This document shows positions 37,446 to 49,275 of a stretch of DNA of 64,000 nt, one piece after another (within the stretch, counting starts at the first letter, position 1; the number at the start of each line of letters is the position of its first letter). Origin of the DNA: Eonycteris spelaea (lineage: Eukaryota > Chordata > Mammalia > Chiroptera > Pteropodidae); NCBI GenBank assembly GCA_003508835.1, contig PUFA01000057.1, forward strand, positions 10,552,501 through 10,616,500. The letters run 5' to 3'. Position numbers and translations under genes: made by a program. The notes under the pieces were generated by a model. It was not told the origin of the DNA and ran no database searches. It worked only from the letters and a program-made list of their open reading frames with translations.

Positions 37446-38455
37446 TCAGAATCTAGAACTGTCACAGAGTTAAGCATCTCTGAGGATCCTGCTCTGTTGA
37501 TTCTCATATAACTACCTATTGATTCTCAGAACCACATCCTGAATTTTGGGAAAAATAAAACATTTTAAGGTTAAGAATCCAACCTACTGAGAATATTTAT
37601 ACAACTCTGGACCTAACCAAAGCATGTGGCTCTCTTTGGCCTAGTTCATGGCTGAAAAATAAAGGATCACATTAAAGCTGGCTCTTAAGTTCCCAAACCC
37701 ATTCTTAGTGGCTGCCTAAGTAGGTGGCTATATGCATTGGTGCCAATCTTCAAGGCTACAAAAAAAACTCAAAATTTCCGTACATCCCTTTCTACACTTT
37801 TAAACTCCTTGGCCAAGGAAGGCCACAGGTTAGGACAGTATTGGCCATGGCATTGTAGAAGGAGGTTTCTGTAAATGCTCAGGCCTCCTGTGGTACACCG
37901 GTGAGGTGACCCTTCTGTAGCCCCCTCTTATGGAGACTTTATTCCTTTGTCCAGTGCCTGAGAGAGACTAGGCCTTTCTTGTGGGTGGAGTGTCTTGAAA
38001 GGTGTGTCCTTCCTTCTCCTTATTTTGATGCTTGAAATGAACCAGTATGCAGAAGGCCCAGGGATAATTGCTTTTCACCTTCCTCTGTGGGATTTCTTGG
38101 TTCAAGGCATCATGTTTATTTTGGCCATTGGAGTGGAAAACATCTAAGGCCACAATTTGGCTGCTCTGTAGAATGAGAACAGGGCCCAGGGGCCACACAG
38201 TCTGCTTTAAGTGTTCTCCAGAGGCACACAAGTGTCTTTTTTAAATCACAGCTAATTCAGTCCAGCTCAGGAGAGTTAAGGTTTTCAACTAGTAATAACG
38301 GGTATGCATTTACCTTTGTCCTTTCTGCACATATAGACCTGTTAGGGAGGTTATATTTTACATGTTAGTTGTGGGTGGAGGGAGTGCTGAGGAGAAGTAG
38401 TACAAACTTGGGAGGTGCTTAGTGAAGTCCTACAGGTCTAAGACCAAGAATTCTC
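37446..38455. other. Unassigned DNA
   Basis: Moderately GC-balanced, single-copy in appearance, no repeat assigned. An 87-codon minus-strand frame (37968-38231) has no recognisable domain. Confidence 0.4.
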
Positions 38456-38457
38456 CC

Positions 38458-39190
38458 TGACACCTTTTTCTCTCCCACACCTCCCTCCCATATCTCATCC
38501 ATTTTTAAATGCAATTACTTCTACTTCTCAATAACTCTTAAATCTGTCCCCTTCTTACACAGTCACTTCTTAGTTGCAATTATTCTTTACTTAGACCATA
38601 GCTCATTGCAAATGGGGACACATTCCACCCTCCATCCCAGTTCAGCATTTTCCCTTTTTGCTACTGTTCCTAAGATAAAAACCAAAATCCTTACTGTGGA
38701 TCATAGCCTGGCAAAAACAGCCTTCTTTGCCAGTTGTTCTTCTTCATTCTGCTTCCTCTTGTTCTTGTGCCAGCTACACTAACTCTTCTCACAGGCCCTG
38801 GAGCTCACCATACTATTTCCTGAAACAGGGCCTTTACGCATGCTATTTCTTCACCTGTAATGAAAACCCTTATACTTCATCCTATACAAACATCTTGGCC
38901 CAGCTTAATCCTGAACATTTTAGGAGCTCCCTAACCTTTACTTCCTCTGGGACTCCTTACAACACATGCATTCTATTTCAGTTTAAGCCAGTTTCTTTCC
39001 ATCACATATAAGTAGTAGCAATTGGATTAAAATTTGTCTCCACTGAAGTGGAAGCTCCATGGGAACAGGGGCCTTCTCTGTCTTGTTTCCTGCTATATGG
39101 CCAGGGCCCAGGATGGTACCAATGGTACCAAGCTCATAGTAAGAACACAATAAAATATGCATTGAATAAGTAAATAATGAATAAATTAGA
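38458..39190 (+). repeat. LINE L2, long 3' portion
   Basis: About 730 bp follow the L2 3' region in order: 'cttaaatctgtccccttctt', 'gtgccagctacactaactct', 'acagggcctttacgcatgct', 'ctccctaacctttacttcct', 'ggaagctccatgggaacagg', ending 'ataaaatatgcattgaataa'. The plus-strand frame at 38727-39011 is a relic of ORF sequence or chance. Confidence 0.8.
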
Positions 39191-39734
39191 GGACGTAAGA
39201 TCTTGGGTCCTATCCATTCTTTCTTTCTCTCTTTCTCTAGCTCAGAGATCAATAAGATAACCAAACTGACTAAGAACTAGATAGGGTAGATATCACGCTG
39301 TGTAGATTGTGAGCTACAAGACATGCAAGACAGAACCAGTGACTATCCAGTGGGTTTAGGGCTATCTAAAGTGGCCTCGTGCAGCTTCTAGCTTTTTTCT
39401 AAACACTGAAGAAATCTAAAATGTCAGTGGCTTGGCCTGGAAGGTTAGGGGTTTTGTAGGCTACTACACATGTGGCAGCATTTTCAAGCTGATGGGCTAT
39501 GTGAATAGATTACTGCCTTCCTGGCCTGCTCTTGGCATTTATTAGTACTATGGTAAGACAGGCTGGTGGGAGCTGGGCAATTGTCCTGAGGGCCCAGGTG
39601 GGCAAACCTATGCCTAAGACCAGCCTGGAGGAGTTCCTGGTTTGTGAGCCATACCCAGTAAACTTTCATTCTCCCACAGAAAATGTAATTTTTGAGTTAA
39701 TGGGTAATGGACAACTATTTCTCTATTCATAATA
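39191..39734. other. Unassigned, possibly ERVL internal remnant
   Basis: The DNA downstream (on the minus strand) of the ERVL-type primer binding site at 39735-39746. It might be a short piece of proviral internal sequence, but I see no retroviral domain. Confidence 0.3.
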
Positions 39735-39746
39735 CTTCTGACACCA
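39735..39746 (-). promoter_or_regulatory. tRNA-Leu-type primer binding site remnant
   Basis: On the minus strand TGGTGTCAGAAG directly follows the LTR end. This matches the start of the tRNA-Leu-complementary primer binding site known from ERVL elements. Only the first 12 bases or so are kept. Confidence 0.6.
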
Positions 39747-39748
39747 AA

Positions 39749-40563
39749 TGTATGGGTTTTCCACACCAAGCAATTCTCTAGTTCTCTGTGGACACCAACT
39801 GGATTTCCTACAACTTAATTCAGTTTTGATTCTAACTATCTGAAGTTCGCACAGACCCCCAGGTTAAGGACTCAGTCCTAGAGGAGTGCCACATACATCA
39901 GATTCTAATTGCAAGTAGTGGGTCTACAGGTTACCCACACTTCTATCCAGCTTGACTACAGATTGGGTCTTCCCATGACCTCTTCCTCAGATCTAATAAT
40001 TTGCTATATGGCTCAAAGAACTCAGGGAAACACTTTACTTACTTCACTGGTTTATTATAAGGGATATTATAGAATATATAAATAAACAGCCAGATGAGGA
40101 CATACATAGAATGAGATCTGGAAGGGTCCTGAGCACAGGAGCTTCTGTCCCTGTGGAGTTTGGGGTATGCCTCCCTTCTAGCACATAGGTACATTCACCA
40201 ACCAAGAAGCTCTATGAAACCTGTTGTATAGGGTATTTGTGGAGGTTCATCACATAGGCTTGATTGTTAATCATTGGCTGTTGGTGATTAATTCAATCCA
40301 CTGCCCCTCTCCCCTAACAAAAGGTTGAGGGGTTGGGGCTGAAAATTCCAACCCTCTAATCACATAATTTGTTTCTCTAACAACCAGTACCCTTCTTGCA
40401 AGGGTCACCTCATTATTATAAACTCAGATATGGTTGAAAGGGACTTATTATGAATAACAGAAGATTCTCCTCACCCCCATTACTCAGGAAATTCCAAGCG
40501 TTTTAGAAGCTCTTGTGCCAAACTGATGACAAAGACCAAATATAAATTTTGTGTTATATCACA
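39749..40563 (-). mobile_element. ERVL-type LTR (MER21-like), minus strand
   Basis: On the minus strand it begins TGTGATATAACA and ends CCATACA, so it has clean TG...CA ends, 815 bp apart. It carries 'gttaatcaccaa'-type and 'cagaagctcctgtgctcagg' blocks and a polyadenylation signal (TTTATT at 40051-40056 on plus) within 'ataataaaccagtgaagt', followed by 'gtttccctgagttctttgag'. These are familiar from an ERVL LTR family; MER21 is my best guess at the name. The primer binding site abuts its 3' end, so this is a 5' LTR or recombined LTR with a bit of internal sequence. Confidence 0.75.
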
Positions 40564-41232
40564 GTATCCCACTGGGAGGTATGGGTTAGGACTCTTAGTT
40601 TTCAAGAGACAATCACCTTGAGTTATCTTAAGTCAAAAAAGAAAACTTCTGTCTCAGAAACCATGGCCATTCTCAATAAAGGATCAAAACCAAAAGCATG
40701 GACTACTTCCTTATGAGAACCTCACTCATTCTTTGTGATCTTACAGACCTTAGTGGGTATAATACCATGACCCTGTTTCCTTCCTTCTAGGGATCACCTA
40801 TTTGACTGAGAACCTAAGTCAGATCTTAAATTTTTAGGATAGGACCTTGGTTAATCTAGTTGAGTGAGGGTTCATTTGGAGTCCAATGAACCATGGCTAG
40901 GATGGGGACATTTTAATGAACTAAAATGCAAGGTTGATGCACTGGTGGCAAGTTGGATAACTACTACAAGAGATACCTACAGCATTACCCATATCTTTGT
41001 AACAAAGGGTCGGTAGTGTACAATTAATAGGATTAAGAGGAGTGAGGAACTCAAAGTGAGATACTCTGCCTTTTGTTACATATCATGTTTGTTTGTTTCT
41101 TTTTTACCTAACATCATGGGTGCCTTATCTATGGAACAAGAATGGAAGTCCCTGTGGTAAGAAGCTACATTCTCTGGTGTTCTGACAAATGCTAAATATT
41201 CTACTGAGGCTCAGAAATAAGTAACGATGAGA
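40564..41232. other. Unassigned AT-rich DNA
   Basis: No gene or repeat assigned. The right end contains the left target-site duplication of the L1 (41215-41232). Confidence 0.4.
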
Positions 41233-41395
41233 GATGGGAAAATACAGCATAGATGATAGAGGCTTTGTTCATCCCTCTTGTGAGATAAACAACAAATCAA
41301 AGTTGTGACAGAAACATGGAGCAAACAACAAAGAATGTCACCTGGGATCTAGATGAACAGAAGCACTACAACTAGGGTGAAACAAGAAGTCACTT

Positions 41396-41734
41396 TGTGT
41401 GGGCCCCAGGTCCAGCTGGTCCCAGGTCTAGCTGCAATCCAGGATCATGGCAAGGGACAGGACCCCGGATATAGTATGTTACATTCAATGCAGTAGTGAG
41501 CCTGTGCCTAGCTTATGTCAGAATGATTTAGCTTGTTGTATCATGCATGTGTGGCAGAATGCCACTATTGTTCTCTGGCATATAAAAGCCCATGTGGTCC
41601 CCCAAATGCAGAAACGTACTCCCCACAATAAAGTTTGTGTCTCCTGTTCCATTCTCATGTCAGCTCTTTATGCATCCTTTAACTGGGCGTCTCATCACTA
41701 AAACCTTACCTTCTCAATCAGCTCAGGGCTGATA
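41396..41734 (+). mobile_element. ERV-like solo LTR inserted in the L1 5' UTR
   Basis: The homologous L1 5' UTR at 63567-63590 is continuous, whereas here about 340 bp intervene. The insert starts TGTGTGGGCC (41396), has TATAAAA at 41581-41587, AATAAA at 41627-41632 and a short U5-like tail. This is an LTR layout in the same orientation as the L1. The 3' limit is uncertain because the ending sequence overlaps L1-like bases (ccctgcaac), and no clean target-site duplication could be found. Confidence 0.6.
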
Positions 41735-42471
41735 CCCTGCAACAGTAGAAGGTAGAAGGGGGCAAAGATGCAAGGCTGCCTGGTCCCGAGCAGCAGAGTG
41801 GGACAAAGGCGCTACAGCAGTGGCAGCCGGCAGCTGCAGATACCTCTTAAGGAGGCCGTGTCTGCAAGTGGACTTTTGCAGTATCAGACTTGCTTGCTCT
41901 GAGGCCAGCACCGCGGTTGGCTGCATGAGGGACACCAAGGACTTACAGGAGGACACTGAGTTGTTGAAGTGAGGGCCAGAGGTGAGGCTTTCTCCTGGAC
42001 AGAAGTGCCTGCAGTATCCATTGTTCCTCTGTTGAGCCCTATCCCCACTTCCAGTGTGTGGACTCAGTGCCACCATAACTGAGAAATCATCAAACTGGAT
42101 AACAGAGGTCACTCTGCCCAGAGGATTCCCTGAAACTCTGCCCCACCCCAAATTGCAGTCTCACCCAAGCCACGTCCAGGTGTGCTCTCAACAAGTCCAT
42201 TGCTCCTTGCTGAGCAGTGCCAAGACTCGTTGGTGGTAGCCTTAGTTTCTGGTGTGGTTTTCTGAGGCAACTATAAGCATAGCATCTGTGGATTGCTTGC
42301 AGAATCTTAACAAGTGGCCCCAGAGGGGCACAGGCTGGGGCTAAACTTGACTTGCAGCTGAACCCCTCTCAGGACTGTGCCACTGCACACCTACTACACA
42401 AAGCCATGCTAAGACTGGGAGACTTAGGAGTTTTGCTTAGTACATATAAAAGACACAGAAAGGCAGCCAAA

Positions 42472-43356
42472 ATGGGAAGACAAAGAAGCAGAAACCATAT
42501 GAGCGAAGAGAACAGAGATCCAGGAATAACGGAGTCAAGCAATCTAACAGATGCAGAGTTCAAAACACTGGTTATAAAGATACTCAATGAACTTAGGGAA
42601 GTGTAGATGAATTCAGTGAGAATTTTAACAAAGAGATAAGAGACACAAAAATGGAAATGGAAATTATAAAAGGGAACCAGTCAGAAATGACAAACACATT
42701 TTCTGAGATGAAGAGTATATTAGAGAGAATAAACAGAGTGGGTAAAGAAGAGGATTGAACTACTGATATAGAGGATGGGGAAGCCAAGGATGTTCAATCA
42801 AAATAGCGAGAAAAAAGAAGCTAGATTATAATAATTTAAGGAGCCTATGGGATATAATTAAATGTAAAAATATCTGTGTCATAGGGGTAACTAAAGGAAA
42901 ATGAGAAGTGTTAAAGAGCTATTTAGAGAAATAATGATGAAAAACGTCCCTAACCTGGTGAAGGAAATAAACATACAAGCACTGGAAGCTCAGAGAGTCT
43001 CAAAAAAGATGAACCCAAAGGGGCCCACACCAAGATATATTATAATTAAAAAGCCAAAGGTTAAATACAAAGAGAGAATCTTAAAAGCAGCAACAGAAAA
43101 GCAGTTAGTTACCTACAAGGAAACTCCCATAAGACTGGCAGCCGATTTCTCAAAAAAAACTATGTAGGACAGAATGGCTTGGCACAAAATATTCAAAGTG
43201 TTGAAAACCCAAGGTCTACAACCAAGAATACTTTATCCAACAAAGCTATCATTTAGAGTTGAAGGACAGATAGAGCGCTTTCCAGACAAAAATAAGCTAA
43301 AGAAATTCATCAACAGCAAGCCAGCATTACAGGAATTGTTGAAGGGACTTCTTTAA
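42472..43356 (+). pseudogene. L1 ORF1 remnant (copy B)
   Basis: The ATG at 42472 is chosen because MGRQRS is the conserved L1 ORF1 start. The amino part continues NLTDAEFKTLVIKILNELRE and stops at 42604. A coiled-coil stretch follows in other frames. The RRM-like part is open from 42901 (LVKEINIQALEAQR), then RLAADFSKKTM with a stop at 43165. The carboxy-terminal part is open again at 43174-43356 (QPRILYPTKLSFRVEG, FINSKPALQELL). It has several frame breaks but is better preserved than ORF1 of the copy at 33897. Confidence 0.85.
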
Positions 43357-44092
43357 GAAGAAATAAATTGTATCAAGATCATGAATAAAGAATGGTTTTA
43401 ACTTCATATTGATCAACAAGAACCTCAAATGGAAAAGAGTTAAGTGCTTCAACTAAAAGATAGGAAGCTGTATGGATAAGAAAAGAAGATCCTTACATAT
43501 GCTGCCTACAAGAGACTCACTTCAGATTTAAAGACACACACAGACTAAAAGGAAGGGGATGGAAAAAGACATTGCCTTAGTAGACCTAGAGGGTATTGTG
43601 CAGAATGAAGTAAGTCAGATAGAGAAGGACAAATATTGCATGATTTCACATATATGTGGAATATAAAGAACAAAATAAACAACAACAACAAAAAGGAAAA
43701 AAAAAACCCTCATGGATACAGAGAATATTTTGAGGGCTACTAGATGGGAGAGGGTTGGGTGTGGGGAATAGCAAAAAAAAAGGCAAAGGGATTAAAAAGT
43801 ACAAATGGATAGTTACAAAATAGGCATGGAGATATAAAGTGTAGCATGAGGAAAATAGTTAACAATGTTGTAATAAATACGTAAGGGGAAAGAGGGGTAC
43901 TAGATTTAGTGGAGTGATCACTTTGTGAGTTATCCAGATCTCTAATTACTATGCTGTACAACTGAAACTAATATATGATTATATGCCAACAATAATTGAA
44001 AAAGAACTCACTGAATTGTGCAATGTAAATACAAGCAACTAATTGTCTACTATATTTCAATGAAGCTAGGCAAAAAATAAGTAACAATGAGA

Positions 44093-44684
44093 TCATTATC
44101 ATAGCTTTTTCATTCATAGTCATATGGAAGCCATTCTTCATGTCTTAAGTAACTGCTAAGTAATCAAAACAAGGTACAATGTAGTTTTAAAAATAACCTA
44201 TTTGCTTTGCTGCTGGGGAATGTATAATATGGAAAAGTGAGGCATAATGAGAGTAACTTATTTAAAGGTTTTATTTTAAGTATAGAACAACTGTCTTTCT
44301 CCATTTATTCTTCTGTTTTAGTTGCCTATACATTAAATTTTATGTACCTAGCAGGGGTTATAGTCATCCACATTCTTTTTTCATTGATGATAGCACCTCT
44401 CATTAACCCAGAGAAAAAATGAGAATTTACCAGGAATCCAAATAAAGCCTGGGTTATCAGAAATTTAAAGTTGTGGTGTCACAACATGGTTGTGAAGCTG
44501 GAGTGGAGATGGGGAAGTCACACTATTGTGCACTGACCATGCGCTACACCTGTTCACATAGGACTTCTTTGTTCTAAAAGCAACTCCTCCAGGTCAGTAT
44601 TAAACTAAGTTATGAAGCAGTAGATAACCACTGAGCCATTTAATGCACACCATCATGATAGATGTGCCTTTTGTATGGTCCTGG
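44093..44684. other. Unassigned DNA
   Basis: AT-rich, no repeat or gene assigned. The 61-codon plus frame at 44237-44422 is hydrophobic but lacks any supporting context. Confidence 0.4.
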
Positions 44685-45235
44685 TTAAAAATAGACACAT
44701 AGACCAATAGAACAGAAATAAACCCTTGAATATATGGTTAACTAGTATTTGACAAGGCAGCCACAAATACTCAATGAAGGGGAGGTCTCTTCGATGAATA
44801 ATGCAGGGAAAACTGAAGAAAGACATACAGAAGATAAAATTGGACCCCTAGCATACAACATTCATAAAGCTTAATCCAAAAGGGATTAAAGACTTAAACT
44901 TAAGACTCGAAACTGTGAAACTACTAGAAGAAAACAAAAAAAAGAAAAGTTTTTGGCGTTGGTCTTGGCAGTGATTTTTTGGATTGACATCGAAAGCACA
45001 AGCAACAAATGCAGCTAAATAAACCTAAAAAGCTTCTTCACAGCGAAAGAAACAATCAGCAGAATAGAGACGACCTATAGCATGAAAGAAAATATTTGCA
45101 AATCATATATCTGATGAGGGGTTAATATCCAAAAAATATAAAGAGTTCATATAGTTCATAACAAAAAAAAATCTGATTTAAAAATGGCCAGAGGAACTAA
45201 ATAGGTATTTTTCCAAAGAAGACATAAAATAAACA
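44685..45235 (+). mobile_element. LINE-1 ORF2 carboxy-terminal fragment
   Basis: 'aaatagacacatagaccaat', 'ggttaactagtatttgacaa', 'gactcgaaactgtgaaacta' and 'aaatggccagaggaactaaa' lie in ORF2 order. It is heavily diverged, has no 3' UTR or A-tail and stops in mid-ORF2, so it is a piece of an older copy. Confidence 0.75.
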
Positions 45236-47192
45236 ACAGGGAACAATTTTACTTGGGACAATTTTTCTAGCAGTGGTGTAGAGAGTAGATTCATTTACAT
45301 GCACATTGGAGGCAGAATGTTTATCTTTTGTGGAACAACAAAAAACGAAAAATAATTCTAACTTAACCCTTTCGACAAACAGGAAAACAGGCAAGTTTTG
45401 CTTATTCAGAGGACCAGAAGACTTCACTTGAGGTCTACTGAAAGCCCAGGGCAGCGATGAAGCCTCGAGATGAACAGGAAGGGGCTGAGGCGTGTGTGCA
45501 TGGCCATGGAATTGTATCCTGAGCTTCATTAAGGAAAGGCTGCATTTCCTGAAAAGCTCATCCCCATTATGACCTGAAGGAAAAGGATATGATCAATATC
45601 CTCTTTGAAAAGAATGGGAAAACGGCACCCTCCCCTGCACTGAGCAAAGAGCTGGTTCCTCCCAGCCTCTGCTTATCATCTGTGTCTACAAAGGTGAATG
45701 CTGGCTAGTTCACCTTTTACTTGTAAAGAGAATTCCAAGACTTACAAAGTAAATATAGAATATATTTTAAGACAGGTACACTCTGGTTCTGATGCTCTTA
45801 ATAGGTAAATTTTAGAAAATGTCTTCAATTCTCCCTTACTCCTGAGGCAACTTACTACTGAAAAATATTGGCAAAAAAGTGGTCAGAGGACATATTCTGA
45901 CAGGTCTAGATAACCTGTAAGTGCTTAACTGAAGGAATGTGAATTTATGATTCTTTTGCTCAGATAGTTAATGATTTTCAGGGCTCTGGATTTTGGTTTA
46001 TTTGTTTACCAATAGCTAATGATCAGTAACAAGCAGCATATTAACAACAGTATTTGGTTAAACCATTTGTCCTTCCTAAAAGTTTTAAGTCTTCTCATCT
46101 TTGAGGTTACCTAGCATGTCTAAAAGTTACTTACAAAGCAGAGATGAACTCTGGGCACAAGAGTTTTCTTCAAAATATCCCAGTTATCCATTTTCCTATA
46201 GCGCCGAGCTCTCTAATGCCTATGCCTCATACTTAATAAGGCCCAAATCCATCAATTACATTTCTAGTCATTGTCAGTACCAGAGCCACTGAAGAACTGC
46301 TGATTTAAGTGGACAATAACCAGTTTATAGACTGGACACAATGTGGACCTGCATCCAAAGCAGCAATTCAGGCTGGCTTCATCAGCTTTTTTTAGGCCAA
46401 TTATACTTTGGATTTGAACTTACTGTTGGAATATATAACTTCCTAGGAGAAAATAGCAACACCTATAGCTATTAATATAATAGCATTCCAGGTTTTCTAA
46501 GGAAATACACATTCAATGCTGAAGGCTCTAAGTCTGTACTGAGCTGAACAAAAGTGGACCCACAGCTGCTGTCTTCAAATGTGATGATAAATATTTTTCC
46601 TGGAGACACAGACACCAAGGCTCTGCAATGCCTTTTCCTGGAAAACCAAAGACCTAGAGAGACATACTGCCAGGGTATGGCTCTGAGGCTCTGAGTTCAT
46701 TTCCACAATTTAGTTTCCTGGTGCCAGCATAAAGAGTTCAAACACAAAAATCACTATTGTCCCCTTCTAATTAGACAAAATCCCGGACATGATCAGGCTT
46801 GAAAATATGAGATTCTGTGAGGGTTTCTTCTTACCTATTTCTGTTCAGTCTGGACACTAGAGTCCTTGTTATAATACCCACAAGAGGAAAAGAACAAGTC
46901 ATAATTTCATTAACTTGAGATATTTTGAAATAATAAAACTTTTAATAGAGCTTTTTTGAGTTTTCACTATGGAAATAAAACTATTGTATGTTCTCTAACT
47001 TTAACACTCAACCGTTTTCCTCATACTTTTTATGTTCCTTAAATTGGGATGCAGAGTTCACACTTAATGTCATGTTTCCTCTCTTGAAAAAATGAGAAAA
47101 AAAAGAAATGCTGCTTTTCCCATGTTATAGTGTCTGAATTAAGGGAATGTGCCATGTGCTTTTCACTATGCAATTAGTTTAAACATATATAC

Positions 47193-47229
<37 letters not shown>

Positions 47230-48166
47230 TGCAAAAGGTGACTCTAATGGGTTTCACCATGAGCTTTCAGTTCTTCCTAGGTAAGGGAAGATTTCCTGTC
47301 CTCAACTAATCTGCCTTTCCCTTAATTTTTGGTCCTGCTTCCTTCTTGTCTATATTTCTTGGCCCAACCTGATCTTCTCCAGGCTGTCACATTGCTATTT
47401 TAAGGTTCTTATTATTTATACATTTTTATTTGTAAAAAAAAAAAAAAGTATTCATTGATTTATGACTACGCTCAACATTCATTCTAAGGAAAAAATAAAT
47501 TTAAACTAATTTCTCCAGTGGCTTCCTCCAAACCAACGCTCTTAAAAATGCAAGCTTCTATGGATATTTCTGGAATTGACTCTTTCAGATGGTTTGCTTG
47601 GACTCGAAGCCAGTTCTCAAACCTGAGGGATATTTCCTTCAATGTGACCTAGCCATAGATGAAGCATTTTAATGTTTTTAATGTTTTTTGTTGTTGTTGT
47701 TGTGAAGAAGCACAAACTGGCTGAATCCTTAGCTGAAAATGAATCTTATGATGGGCAGGACTTGAGGTGTCCAGCTACTTCCTGTGTAACACCATCAAGC
47801 CTCTCCCCATTGCCTCTCTACTGTTCCCTCCCACCTCACCCCTCACACTTCCAGCTATATGGCTACTCTGGAGATATCGCTACTGAATCATTTCCCTTCA
47901 AATGGAATAGCCACTCAACAATGCATATTTTTAAAGTAACTTTTTTTTTCATCTATTACTGTGTTAGTCACCATGGGAATTATCAGATAACCTATGGCAT
48001 GAAAGGGTCTTTGTTTTTCAGGTAAAAATGTTTTGATCTCATAGGCCATTAATCTGTTACACAAATAAATATAATATGCATAAGTTTCCTCAGGGCATAA
48101 TAAGAAAACAAAGGGGGAAAAAACCATGATTTTTCTAACACCAATCTGCACCTTGCCTTTTATTAA
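45236..48166. other. Unassigned AT-rich DNA with simple repeats
   Basis: About 2.9 kb without assignable transposons. It holds a TA microsatellite (47184-47227), an A14 run (about 47434-47447) and a (GTT)5 run (47687-47702). The 110-codon minus frame at 45197-45529 and the 117-codon plus frame at 47672-48025 show no domain. Confidence 0.4.
47184..47227. repeat. (TA)n microsatellite
   Basis: TA dinucleotides, imperfect at the left (ATATACATATACAT) and pure at the right. Confidence 0.92.
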
Positions 48167-48171
48167 TCCAA

Positions 48172-48529
48172 TGCTGTGGTCTGAATGTTTGTGTCCCCTC
48201 AAAACTCACATGTTGAAATTTTAATGACTAATGTGATGGTATTAAGAGGAAGGGCCTTTGGGAAGTGCTGAGTTCATGAGGGTGAAACTCTCATGAATGG
48301 AAAAAGTGCTCCTATAAATGAGAAACCATAGAACTCTCTCCTTTCAAGTAAAAACACAGTGAGAAGATGCCATCTATGAATTAGAAAGAGGATCTTCACC
48401 AGAACATGGCCATACTGGCACCTTGATCTTGGACTTACAGCCTCTAGAAGTGTGAGAAATAAATTGCTGTTGTTTATAAGCTACCTAGTTGGTGGTATTT
48501 TGTTATAACAGCCCAAATGAACAAAGACA
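48172..48529 (+). mobile_element. MaLR (MLT1/MST-type) solo LTR
   Basis: A 358-bp LTR with TGCTGTGGTCTGAATG at its start and GAACAAAGACA at its end. Internal blocks match the family: 'tgatggtattaagaggaagg', 'catgagggtgaaactctcat', 'gaagatgccatctatgaatt', 'ccttgatcttggacttacag', 'gtgagaaataaattgctgtt'. TCCAA precedes it and TCCCAA follows, possibly a degraded 5-bp target-site duplication. No internal sequence adjoins. Confidence 0.88.
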
Positions 48530-49265
48530 TCCCAATTTCTTTGTTAGGGCAATATACTCACCCTCCATCTGATGGGTGTATTTGCTGCTAACAGTTCACA
48601 GCTGCCTACTATTCCAGAGAACTGCTTTTGGCCAATGGTTTCCCCTTGTCCTAAAATATCAGGAAGGTTACAGAGCAATGACCATCTGATATAGGACTAC
48701 AAAAAGCTTTTCTCTGCCTTGACATGAGATAACACTGTGGTGCTTTTCAGAGCTCACCGGTAGGATCATGTTGAGAGTAAACTGCAGCCCAAAACACATT
48801 TTTGCCTGAATCTTTCCTGTCCTATCCCATTTCTCTACTTTCCTTTCTCCTAAAAAACACTCTTTCAATACAAATCTCACAGAGGAATTCTTCTTTCAGA
48901 CTCTGCCTCTAGGGAAACTAATCTATGAAAAATGTTTCATGTCATAAGGAATTTAAAAATAAAAACAAGGAAAGTAGGAAAGACGTAAAAGATTATCTCA
49001 TGTGCAGGAATGTTAGGTAGCAAATAGCAGGACCAGATTGCAGGCCTTGCTATAAAAAAGAAACCAACATACCATTCAAGAGAGAACCTCCTGTATTCAG
49101 GAATGCCATCCCTGTTCTCTTTAGAAGAAATCCTCATTGGCATCTCTGTATAACAAACACTACACACATAAACAAAATAGATGCCAAGATATAGGATTAT
49201 GAGCTTTGATCCACGTCCAGAGGTTGTGGCAACTTCCGGTTGAATTCAGTATGATGCTGGTACCT
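48530..49265. other. Unassigned DNA
   Basis: No gene or repeat assigned; minus-strand open frames of 70-76 codons carry no domain. Confidence 0.4.
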
Positions 49266-49275
49266 AAAAGGCTCA

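Larger units (their letters stand above)
41233..44074 (+). mobile_element. LINE-1 lacking most of ORF2 (HAL1-like), with an LTR in its 5' UTR
   Basis: An 18-bp target-site duplication with one mismatch (AAATAAGTAACGATGAGA, 41215-41232; A for G at 44075-44092) fixes the limits. The 5' end (catagatgatagaggctttg) matches the L1 start at 63442. After 5' UTR and ORF1 (42472-43356) comes an ORF2 amino-terminal piece (about 43380-43585), then a direct join to the 3' end ('gacctagagggtattgtgca' onward). This junction differs from that of the copy at 32700-35770. A separate LTR interrupts the 5' UTR (about 41394-41734). Confidence 0.9.

Noticed and set aside
41723..42151. 142-codon minus-strand frame
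   Set aside because: It is antisense to the L1 5' UTR and shared in outline with the copy at 63527-63913, so it is not an independent gene.
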